DNA of 17,788 nucleotides, taken from positions 1 to 17,788 of the forward strand of contig JAIRKV010000060.1 of the NCBI GenBank assembly GCA_031259935.1, in the 5' to 3' direction. Within the stretch, counting starts at the first letter, position 1; each line of letters begins with the position of its first letter. The stretch is from Prevotellaceae bacterium. GTDB lineage: Bacteria; Bacteroidota; Bacteroidia; Bacteroidales; UBA932. Below are positions 7,888 to 13,995 of the stretch, one piece after another. Below the pieces are notes generated by a model that did not search any database, had not been told where the DNA came from, and was given only the letters and a program-made list of their open reading frames with translations. A program made the position numbers and the translations under genes.

Positions 7888-8097
7888 TACGCACATAAAA
7901 AAAGCGCGGACAAATTCTTAATTATCCGTTTCATGAGGTTCTAGACTACCCAAAGTACCAAATAAGTGAATAAAGCCCACGCCGGAAACGACGTGAGCGT
8001 CATCGCTTTATTCTCGGTACTCTGTTGAAATTGTCTAGATTTCATGAAACCCGAATCAAGCTAAACGCTTTTTCCAATAAAATTTAAAATGTGCGTA
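7888..8097 (-). ncRNA. Candidate 6S-like structured RNA
   Basis: The 210 bp fold on themselves nearly end to end. Pairs, from outside in: TACGCACAT (7888-7896) with ATGTGCGTA (8089-8097); AAAAAGCG with CGCTTTTT; GTTTCATGA..CTAGAC (7928-7946) with GTCTAGA..TCATGAAAC (8033-8050); AGTACC with GGTACT; and GAATAAAGC (7968-7976) with GCTTTATTC (8005-8013). An open internal loop of 11 versus 7 bases sits in the middle, the shape expected of 6S RNA, which binds RNA polymerase by imitating an open promoter. The minus strand is preferred because a strong promoter lies at 8149-8179 and a T-run ends the 3' side (7903-7897). Base-pair evidence for the strand is mixed. A transcript from that promoter would start near 8142. 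I see no coding potential. It could instead be another structured RNA or a DNA hairpin element. Confidence 0.5.
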
Positions 8098-8148
8098 CTG
8101 TTTACTCTGTTCTATAACATAGGCATACAATATTTACATTTCAAAACG

Positions 8149-8179
8149 CAAAGGTATAACAATAATTAACGAAAACAAA
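8149..8179 (-). promoter_or_regulatory. Promoter for the 6S-like RNA
   Basis: On the minus strand TTTG (8179-8176) is followed after exactly 19 bases by TACCTTTG (8156-8149). This is a full match to the Bacteroidota primary sigma pattern TTTG-N19-TAnnTTTG. It points into the palindromic element. Confidence 0.7.
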
Positions 8180-8273
8180 AAATCGGCAATTTTTAACATA
8201 TCGGCAGTTTGCTGTTATTCAAAAAACATATAACTTTCTTCGATAAATTTTATCGGAATTTTTATCAGTCTGC

Positions 8274-8302
8274 GTGTAATTGAAGATTTTATGCTAACTT
8301 TG
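8274..8302 (+). promoter_or_regulatory. Promoter of the sigma54-type regulator operon
   Basis: The -7 box TAACTTTG (8295-8302) lies 18 bp after the GTG of GTGTAATT (8274-8281), and the start ATG is 54 bp downstream. The 17 bp ending in this box, ATTTTATGCTAACTTTG, are identical to those of the restriction gene promoter. Confidence 0.65.
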
Positions 8303-8355
8303 TAAATTATCCGTAATATTATTATGGAATATATTAATTTGATTATAAATTTATT

Positions 8356-9564
8356 ATGATAACAGACATACAACAAGTTAAACAGCGTTTCGGAATAATA
8401 GGCAATAATTCCGAACTCAACAGAGCGCTGGATATTGCCTGTCAGGTTGCTCCAACGGATTTGTCGGTGCTTATTACGGGAGAAAGCGGTGTCGGCAAGG
8501 AATTTTTTCCGCAGGTAATACATCATTTGAGTTTGCGCAAACACAGCAAATATATAGCAGTAAACTGCGGAGCAATTCCCGAAGGAACAATAGATTCCGA
8601 ACTTTTCGGACACGAAAAAGGCTCGTTTACCGATGCAAAGGAAACTCGCAAAGGTTATTTTGAAGTTGCCAATAACGGAACTATTTTTCTTGACGAAGTT
8701 GCCGAATTGCCGTTATCAACGCAAGTCAGACTGTTGCGAGTGCTTGAATCGGGCGAATTTATGAAAGTAGGTTCATCTGCCGTTCAAAAAACAAACGTAA
8801 GAGTGATTGCCGCTACAAATGTGAATTTATCCGTGGTAATACAGAACGGACGTTTTCGCGAAGATTTATATTATCGCTTGAACACCATTCCCATAAACAT
8901 TCCGCCTTTGCGCGAACGCAAAGATGATATATATCTGCTGTTCAGAAAATTTGCCGTCGATTTTGCCGAAAAATACAGAATGCCCGTAATTTCGCTGACT
9001 GATGAAGCCCGCATTTTGCTCGAAAATTATGTTTGGAGAGGAAATATAAGACAATTGAAAAACATTACCGAACAACTGTCGATAATTGAAGAATCGCGTG
9101 AAATAGATGAATATACATTGAAACATTATTTGCCCGATCAATCTTCAACTTTGCCTGTGATTTACGGAAAGGCAAACACCAGCAGTTCGTTCGATTCGGA
9201 ACGTGAAATTCTTTATAAAATACTGTTTGACATGAAAGCCGATATAAACGAACTGAAAAAAGTTGTTCACGATTTAAGTCTTGGTCGTATGGCAACATAT
9301 TATCCGACTGAAACGAAAAACGATTTTACCCAAACAAATATCGTAACTTCTGCAAATCCAGCGGCGATAAATATCAATGCAAAGCACAAAAATATTACCG
9401 AAACCGAAGAAATTGTAGATGAATCGCTTTCGATTGACGAAAAAGAAATAGAACTTATACGCAAAGCGCTCGAAAAATATCACGGCAAACGGAAACAGGC
9501 GGCAAATGAGCTTGGAATATCCGAACGTACGCTTTACAGGAAAATCAAAGAAAACAATATTTAA
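8356..9564 (+). CDS. Sigma54-dependent Fis-family transcriptional activator (no receiver domain)
   Basis: The 402-residue protein begins directly with the AAA+ ATPase domain that remodels sigma54-RNA polymerase. It has Walker A GESGVGKE (42-49), the sigma54-contact loop as GSFTDA (89-94, usually GAFTGA), Walker B FLDE (111-114) and arginine-finger segment RFREDLYYRL (166-175). A linker of about 110 residues follows, then a Fis-type helix-turn-helix (about 355-402, KRKQAANELGISERTLYRKI). There is no N-terminal receiver, PAS or GAF domain, so any signal must come through the linker, a partner or expression level (inference). It heads the lptE-TPR-secG operon, an arrangement I recall as common in Bacteroidales. 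The start ATG overlaps the stop of a tiny upstream reading frame. Confidence 0.93.
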   Translation: MITDIQQVKQRFGIIGNNSELNRALDIACQVAPTDLSVLITGESGVGKEFFPQVIHHLSLRKHSKYIAVNCGAIPEGTIDSELFGHEKGSFTDAKETRKGYFEVANNGTIFLDEVAELPLSTQVRLLRVLESGEFMKVGSSAVQKTNVRVIAATNVNLSVVIQNGRFREDLYYRLNTIPINIPPLRERKDDIYLLFRKFAVDFAEKYRMPVISLTDEARILLENYVWRGNIRQLKNITEQLSIIEESREIDEYTLKHYLPDQSSTLPVIYGKANTSSSFDSEREILYKILFDMKADINELKKVVHDLSLGRMATYYPTETKNDFTQTNIVTSANPAAININAKHKNITETEEIVDESLSIDEKEIELIRKALEKYHGKRKQAANELGISERTLYRKIKENNI

Positions 9565-9574
9565 ATATCGTAAA

Positions 9575-10084
9575 ATGAAAAAAAATCTCAAAATATACCT
9601 TTCGCTGGTTTTGCTTTCATGTATAATTACAGTTTCATGCCGCATTTATTCGTTTACAGGAGCATCGTACGGAGCGGCAAAAACAGTGAGTATCGATCAC
9701 TTTCAAAATATTGCGCCCATTGTAATACCAACGCTTAGCAATACATTCAACGAAGCGTTGCGAGAAAAATTTGTGAAACAGACGCCTTTAATGCTGGTTA
9801 CAAAAGATGCCGACCTTGCATTTGAAGGCGAAATTCGCGACTACTCGGTAAATTCAATTGCCGTAACAGCCGACGAAATTGCTTCGCAAAACAGACTGCT
9901 AATCAAAGTACATGTTAAATTCACAAACACACTTGATGACAAGTGGAGTTTCGACAGAGATTTTTCGGCTTACGAAGATTTCGACAGTTCGCAAAGTTTG
10001 AACAGCGTGCAGGATGATCTTATAAAAACAATAGTCGATAAACTTATTGAAGATATTTTTAACACATCCGTAGCAAACTGGTAG
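9575..10084 (+). CDS. lptE: LptE-family outer membrane lipoprotein (LPS assembly)
   Basis: This is predicted to be the lipoprotein partner of LptD in the outer membrane, which delivers lipopolysaccharide to the cell surface. I place the start at 9575. An in-frame start at 9506 would lie inside the preceding gene and push the signal peptide to residue 24. From 9575 the protein has 169 residues, with a basic start (MKKNLK), a hydrophobic stretch and a lipobox ITVSC with C22 as the acylated residue. The mature start CRIYSFTGAS is typical of Bacteroidota LptE. A beta-rich body follows. The gene begins 10 bp after the sigma54-type regulator. LspA, coded in the same window, should process it. LptE assignment is by family resemblance of the first 60 residues and context. 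Confidence 0.85.
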   Translation: MKKNLKIYLSLVLLSCIITVSCRIYSFTGASYGAAKTVSIDHFQNIAPIVIPTLSNTFNEALREKFVKQTPLMLVTKDADLAFEGEIRDYSVNSIAVTADEIASQNRLLIKVHVKFTNTLDDKWSFDRDFSAYEDFDSSQSLNSVQDDLIKTIVDKLIEDIFNTSVANW

Positions 10085-10090
10085 AAATTT

Positions 10091-10777
10091 ATGAATGCAG
10101 CAAATTTAATATCAATGATGAAGATGGAATACAAACCATCCGAAAAATGCCTGCAAGCACTGCAAAATATGATTGCCGACAATCCGTGGTTTTCTATCGG
10201 GCAACAATTACTGGCAAAAGAAATACAGCGATTCGGGAAAAACGATTTTGAAAAATATTTGAACACAGCGGCAATTTACAGCCTGAACCGTAAGTTTTTA
10301 TACAACTTACTGTTCGACCCATCTCAAAATGTTGAAAATGAAGTTGAATTACAAAATGTTAATATTGAAGATGAAATTGAATTACAGGATGACGGTATTA
10401 AAGACGAACAGCAGAGCGAAGATATAAAAACAGAAGAAGAAACTGTATTTGATTATCCCGTTTCCGATTATTTTGCAAATCAAACAATCGATGTAAAAGA
10501 AACATCCGAAGATATAGTTGATAAATTTTTAGCATCACCACAAAAAATATCAATAGAGTATAAAGACGAAAAAAACGGAGATGGCAAAATGCCTGAAAAT
10601 GCAGAAACAGAGCCAGATGACGAAGATGGCTTTGTAACCGAAACCCTGGCAAAAATATATGCAGAACAGGGTTATATTTCGAAGGCAATTGATGTTTATG
10701 AAAAATTAAGTTTGCAGGATTCAAAAAAAAACGCTTACTTTGCAGTCCTTATTGAAAATTTAAAGAAAAGAAATTAA
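10091..10777 (+). CDS. TPR-like protein of unknown function
   Basis: The 228-residue protein has no signal peptide or membrane segment and is probably cytoplasmic. The first ~75 residues are helical (MKMEYKPSEKCLQAL, NPWFSIGQQLLAKE). The middle (about 80-180) is acidic and low in complexity, with repeats such as VELQNVNIEDEIELQ, and is probably disordered. The last ~45 residues (FVTETLAKIYAEQGYISKAIDVYEKL) form one clear tetratricopeptide repeat. TPR proteins mediate protein-protein contacts; the partner here is unknown. It starts 6 bp after lptE and ends 21 bp before secG, so it is part of the same operon. A link to secretion or envelope assembly is suggested only by these neighbours. Confidence 0.8.
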   Translation: MNAANLISMMKMEYKPSEKCLQALQNMIADNPWFSIGQQLLAKEIQRFGKNDFEKYLNTAAIYSLNRKFLYNLLFDPSQNVENEVELQNVNIEDEIELQDDGIKDEQQSEDIKTEEETVFDYPVSDYFANQTIDVKETSEDIVDKFLASPQKISIEYKDEKNGDGKMPENAETEPDDEDGFVTETLAKIYAEQGYISKAIDVYEKLSLQDSKKNAYFAVLIENLKKRN

Positions 10778-10798
10778 CAAATTTAAAATAAATATACG

Positions 10799-11188
10799 AT
10801 GTTTTATACAATACTTATTGTTTTAGCAGTAATTGTCAGCATTCTTTTAGTATTTATAGTGCTGATTCAAAATTCAAAAGGCGGCGGACTTGCCGCAAAT
10901 TTTGCTTCCGGAAATCAAATTTTCGGAGTGCGTCAAACTGCCGACACACTTGAAAAAGCAACCTGGTATCTGTCAATCAGTCTTGGATTTATTTGCATTA
11001 TTGCCGTACTTTTTCCTCCACAGGGAAGAGACTTGTCGGGAGCAACAAACGAATCTGTAATTCAACGCAACAGCGGCATAACAACAAATTCAGCAGCACA
11101 GCCCGAATTTAAACCGGAACTGACTCAATCTGAAGATCAGCAGAATGAACAGCAAACCCAACAACAGGAACAGACTCAACAACAATAA
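10799..11188 (+). CDS. secG: Preprotein translocase subunit SecG
   Basis: SecG is the small inner-membrane subunit of the SecYEG protein export channel. The 129-residue product has two membrane helices (about 2-23 and 55-73) joined by the conserved loop QNSKGGGLAANF, the family hallmark. After residue 75 there is a polar tail that becomes a glutamine/glutamate-rich stretch (QQNEQQTQQQEQTQQQ) at the very C-terminus. The tail makes the protein longer than the two-helix core. The gene closes the four-gene operon and a strong terminator follows 55 bp downstream. Confidence 0.92.
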   Translation: MFYTILIVLAVIVSILLVFIVLIQNSKGGGLAANFASGNQIFGVRQTADTLEKATWYLSISLGFICIIAVLFPPQGRDLSGATNESVIQRNSGITTNSAAQPEFKPELTQSEDQQNEQQTQQQEQTQQQ

Positions 11189-11242
11189 ACAATACGCTGT
11201 AACTGAATAAGCGAACAGCATATTAGTATTTTTTTTTTTTGG

Positions 11243-11280
11243 AATACCGATATTAAATAAAAAATATCGGTATTTTTTTG
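11243..11280 (+). terminator. Rho-independent terminator of the secG operon
   Basis: AATACCGATATT (11243-11254) pairs perfectly with AATATCGGTATT (11263-11274) around an 8-base loop and is followed by a T-run. A separate run of T precedes the stem. Confidence 0.9.
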
Positions 11281-11329
11281 TTTTTAATCGGAAGTAATTT
11301 AAAAATATAAGACCTTTGCAAAAGTTCAA

Positions 11330-11424
11330 TAGTCGCTCCTTATAAATAAAAAAATCAGCAATAATACGACATTATTTCTATCAGTTTTGTTTTGACATAA
11401 AAGCAAGCAGCACGTCATTGCGAG
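11330..11424 (+). repeat. ~95-bp dispersed repeat, copy 2 (plus orientation)
   Basis: This starts TAGTCGCTCCTTA and ends CACGTCATTGCGAG. It is the inverted counterpart of 6891-6984, with about five substitutions and one indel. It marks the left edge of the gene-free repeat island. Confidence 0.85.
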
Positions 11425-11468
11425 GAATGACATTTAAAGATTTAAATATTTAAAAATGAAAAAAAGCA

Positions 11469-11559
11469 CGTCATTGCGAGGGCGTTAGCCCGAAGCAATC
11501 CAGAAAGAACATAGGACACAAATCTGGATTGCTTCGTCATTTCATTCCTCGCAATGACG
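11469..11559. repeat. Full CGTCATTGCGAG double-hairpin unit
   Basis: The outer stem is CGTCATTGCGAG (11469-11480) with CTCGCAATGACG (11548-11559). The inner stem is GAAGCAATCCAG (11492-11503) with CTGGATTGCTTC (11524-11535). The nested symmetry resembles REP/BIME-type elements. Confidence 0.85.
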
Positions 11560-11802
11560 AAATAAAAATATCCCGTTAGGGATAAAATATTTATAGAACT
11601 TTCACCGCAAGCAAAGGCTACGTGCGGAGCAGCGGCAGTTTTTCAAGTCATTTGCAGTAACCCGCACGTGCTGCATAAAGAGATGTTGTTTCTACCGAGC
11701 GATGCATTCCTAATGGAATGCGAATAAGTAAATCAAGGAGCGCAGCGGCTTAAATAATTTAAATATTTAAAGATTACAAACACAGGCGAACAAAAAAAGC
11801 AG

Positions 11803-11894
11803 CACGTCATTGCGAACTGCGAAGCAGTGAAGCAATCCAGACCTGTGCTTTGTGTTCTTTCTGGATTGCTTCGCTTCGCTCGCAATGACGTGCT
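11803..11894. repeat. Second full CGTCATTGCGA double-hairpin unit
   Basis: GCACGTCATTGCGA at the left pairs with TCGCAATGACGTGC at the right. Inside, GAAGCAATCCAGA pairs with TCTGGATTGCTTC. Its loop sequence differs from that of the unit at 11469-11559. A half unit follows near 11957-11994 and another near 12043-12062. Confidence 0.85.
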
Positions 11895-12169
11895 TATTTT
11901 TCTGTTTTACCTCCATATTATTCTTTAAATATTTAAATTATTAAATGTCATTTTTTCTGGATTGCTTCGTCGCTACGCTCCTCGCAATGACGTGATTTTT
12001 TTCATTTTAAATTTTAAAATTATTAAATCTTTAAATCATTAAACGCTCCTCGCAATGACATGCCGATTTGCTGTTTTTATTCGTAAAGGGGCAATTGGTT
12101 GCCGGCAGCCAGATTGTTAACAGTTGCCGATTATTGTAATTTTATTCAGCGAAAGTATTGTATTCGCTA

Positions 12170-12201
12170 ATAACAACAAAGGCTGTCGATTATCGGCAGC
12201 C
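12170..12201 (-). terminator. Terminator of the rubrerythrin gene
   Basis: On the minus strand a 9-bp stem (12201-12181, GGCTGCCGA with TCGACAGCC, one G-U pair) and a 3-base loop are followed by TTTGTTGTTA. It begins 25 bp past the stop codon. The T-run is interrupted, so strength is uncertain. The rest of the spacer (12067-12169) holds only a small AGCGAA/TTCGCT inverted repeat. Confidence 0.6.
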
Positions 12202-12225
12202 CTGTAAGTTTACGGCAATGAGGCA

Positions 12226-12801
12226 TTAATAATTTGCCTTCATAATTTCAAAATACGCTTGCGGATGTTTGCATGCGGGACATAACTGCGGAGCCGATTT
12301 GCCAACATAGATAAATCCGCAATTACGGCATTGCCACGTAATTTCACGGTCTTTTACAAATACGCTTCCACATTCGATATTCGACAAAAATTTGCGATAA
12401 CGTTCTTCGTGTCCTTTTTCGGCAACCGAAATATTGCGGTACATGCTTGCTATTTCCGTAAAGCCTTCTTCGTCGGCAACATCTGCAAACGCCGGATAAT
12501 CATGCGACCATTCTTCGTGTTCGCCCTGTGCTGCCGCCAAAAGATTTTCGGCAGTCGTTCCTATCACTCCGGCAGGATAACTTGCCGTAATTTCAACCAT
12601 TCCGCCTTCCAGATATTTGAACATGCGTTCAGCATGCTCTTTTTCCTGATTGGCTGTTTCTTCAAAAATGGCTGCAATCTGTTCAAAACCTTCTTTTTTT
12701 GCCTTGCTCGCAAAATACGTGTAACGCATACGTGCCTGCGATTCACCTGCAAACGATGTCAGCAGGTTTTTTTCTGTTTTTGTTCCTTTTATACTTTTCA
12801 T
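12226..12801 (-). CDS. rbr: Rubrerythrin
   Basis: This is a cytoplasmic non-haem iron protein that reduces hydrogen peroxide and protects anaerobes from oxidative stress. The 191 residues contain an N-terminal ferritin-like four-helix domain with diiron ligands in the expected pattern (E20, E53-x-x-H56, E94, E97, E128-x-x-H131). A C-terminal rubredoxin-like domain has C158-x2-C161 and C174-x2-C177 to hold one iron. Length and domain order are normal. The gene has a promoter 49 bp upstream and a terminator, so it is a single-gene unit, divergent from sufC. Its presence fits an anaerobic or microaerobic organism. Confidence 0.96.
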   Translation of the reverse strand: MKSIKGTKTEKNLLTSFAGESQARMRYTYFASKAKKEGFEQIAAIFEETANQEKEHAERMFKYLEGGMVEITASYPAGVIGTTAENLLAAAQGEHEEWSHDYPAFADVADEEGFTEIASMYRNISVAEKGHEERYRKFLSNIECGSVFVKDREITWQCRNCGFIYVGKSAPQLCPACKHPQAYFEIMKANY

Positions 12802-12849
12802 TTTTTTGTTTTTTAGTTTAAATTAAGTTTACACTTGATTTTACAAATG

Positions 12850-12879
12850 CAAAGATAGCATTAAATTTCCCAATTACAA
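12850..12879 (-). promoter_or_regulatory. Promoter of the rubrerythrin gene
   Basis: On the minus strand TTG (12879-12877) in TTGTAATT is followed after 19 bases by TATCTTTG (12857-12850). It belongs to the same extended promoter group as the restriction, dksA-like and sigma54-type regulator promoters. No separate PerR or OxyR-like operator is recognised. Confidence 0.65.
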
Positions 12880-13096
12880 CACGGATGGATAAAAATTATT
12901 CGCTGTTTGTTCAATCGCCGTATTTTTTGTAATCGGGCTTTTGCCGTGTGCGGTCTTTGCGAAATGCACAGCAGCGAAACCCGCAGGCTTCGGCGCAGCC
13001 AATCAATCGACGAGCGGCGGAGTTCAGCGGAATTAATCAGAAAGTATTGTTTTTTAGTTATCAAATCGTAAATGACGAACAGTAAATTATTTTTAT

Positions 13097-13104
13097 TACT
13101 TTTG
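13097..13104 (+). promoter_or_regulatory. Possible sufC -7 promoter box
   Basis: TACTTTTG fits TAnnTTTG and lies 86 bp before the sufC start. A good -33 partner is not evident. Between box and gene lies a 16-codon frame (13131-13181) that I do not consider proven. The rest of the 388-bp spacer holds a GC-rich stretch (about 12930-13035). Confidence 0.4.
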
Positions 13105-13189
13105 TGTCGGTTTATTTCCAATAAAAAGTAATGATTATGGCAAATTTACTCATTGCATTCCGTTTTTTAACAGTAAAATAATTATAAAA

Positions 13190-13960
13190 ATGCTGAAAAT
13201 AAAAAATCTGCACGCCTCGATAGGAGGAAAAGAAATTTTGAAAGGCGTGAATTTATCGATAAATGCAGGCGAAATACATGCAATAATGGGACCAAACGGT
13301 TCGGGAAAAAGTACGCTTGCTGCCGTGCTTACAGGCAAACCCAATTACGAAGTTACAGAAGGCGAAATATTGTTCAACGGTAAAAATTTGCTTGCAATGT
13401 CGCCCGAAGAACGTTCGCACGAAGGTTTGTTTTTGAGTTTTCAATATCCTGTTGAAATTCCGGGTGTGAGCAACGTTAATTTTATGAAAGCCGCACTCAA
13501 CGAACATCGTAAACACAAAGGACTTGAATCGCTTTCGGCATCTGAATTTTTGAAATTGATGCGCGAAAAAATGGCTTTGGTCGAAATAGATTCCAATCTT
13601 ACAAACCGCTCGGTGAACGAAGGCTTTTCGGGCGGCGAAAAAAAACGAAACGAAATATTTCAAATGGCAATGCTCGAACCCAAACTTTCGATACTCGATG
13701 AAACCGATTCGGGACTTGACATCGACGCACTGCGCATCGTTGCAAACGGAGTGAACTTATTGAGACGTCCCGACACTTCGACAGTTGTAATAACTCATTA
13801 TCAACGTTTGCTCAATTATATTGTACCTGATATTATTCACGTTTTATACAACGGAAAAATAGTGAAAACAGCAGGCAAAGAATTGGCTTTCGAACTTGAA
13901 GAAAAAGGCTACGACTGGTTGAAAATCGAAGATTCAACAAACTTGGAAGCCAAAGAATAA
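13190..13960 (+). CDS. sufC: Fe-S cluster assembly ATPase SufC
   Basis: SufC is the ABC-type ATPase of the cytoplasmic SufBCD scaffold that builds iron-sulfur clusters. The 256-residue product shows Walker A GPNGSGKST (34-42), Q-loop Q85, signature FSGGE (146-150), Walker B with LSILDE (166-171) and H-loop H203. The EGFSGGEKKRNEIFQ and LDETDSGLDIDA segments are diagnostic of SufC rather than transporter ATPases. SufB and SufD normally lie next to it; here the left neighbour is rubrerythrin on the other strand and the right neighbour, 35 bp away, is an MG2-type protein. The partners must therefore be coded elsewhere. Confidence 0.94.
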   Translation: MLKIKNLHASIGGKEILKGVNLSINAGEIHAIMGPNGSGKSTLAAVLTGKPNYEVTEGEILFNGKNLLAMSPEERSHEGLFLSFQYPVEIPGVSNVNFMKAALNEHRKHKGLESLSASEFLKLMREKMALVEIDSNLTNRSVNEGFSGGEKKRNEIFQMAMLEPKLSILDETDSGLDIDALRIVANGVNLLRRPDTSTVVITHYQRLLNYIVPDIIHVLYNGKIVKTAGKELAFELEEKGYDWLKIEDSTNLEAKE

Positions 13961-13995
13961 AGAATATTTTAAAACAATTATAAAACCATAAAATT

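Larger units (their letters stand above)
11425..12066. repeat. Gene-free island of palindromic intergenic repeats
   Basis: No reading frame here looks like a gene. GC-rich palindromes built on CGTCATTGCGAG alternate with AT-rich blocks of TTTAAATATTTAAA type (near 11432, 11752, 11920 and 12005). Other hairpins are TATCCC/GGGATA near 11570, ACGTGCGG (11620-11627) with CCGCACGT (11662-11669), and GCATTCC/GGAATGC (11704-11721) after TTTCTACCGAGCGAT. I recall these sequence types as common intergenic repeats in Bacteroidota genomes. The island sits between converging transcription units (secG and rubrerythrin). Confidence 0.75.

Noticed and set aside
7928..8050. Integron attC site or riboswitch as explanation of the palindrome
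   Set aside because: No attC core sites (GTTRRRY and its partner) at the ends, no integrase nearby, and no conserved riboswitch core recognised; the extended pairing with a promoter fits a 6S-like RNA better.
8103..8355. Sigma54 -24/-12 promoter before the activator gene
   Set aside because: No TGGCAC-N5-TTGC match is visible; the TAnnTTTG promoter explains the region.
9506..9574. Earlier in-frame start for lptE
   Set aside because: It would overlap the regulator gene and displace the signal peptide; the lipobox position supports the ATG at 9575.
11411..12066. CRISPR array
   Set aside because: Repeats are palindromic, in both orientations, irregularly spaced, and no cas gene is present.
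12331..12816. Plus-strand frame antisense to rubrerythrin
   Set aside because: Cysteine/phenylalanine-rich shadow of a secure gene.
12861..13121. Minus-strand frame of 86 codons in the rubrerythrin-sufC spacer
   Set aside because: It overlaps the rubrerythrin promoter and a GC-rich repeat-like stretch; the arginine-rich product resembles no protein I know.
13131..13181. 16-codon frame between the sufC promoter box and sufC
   Set aside because: Very short, no ribosome-binding signal, and no feature of a leader peptide; kept only as a remark.
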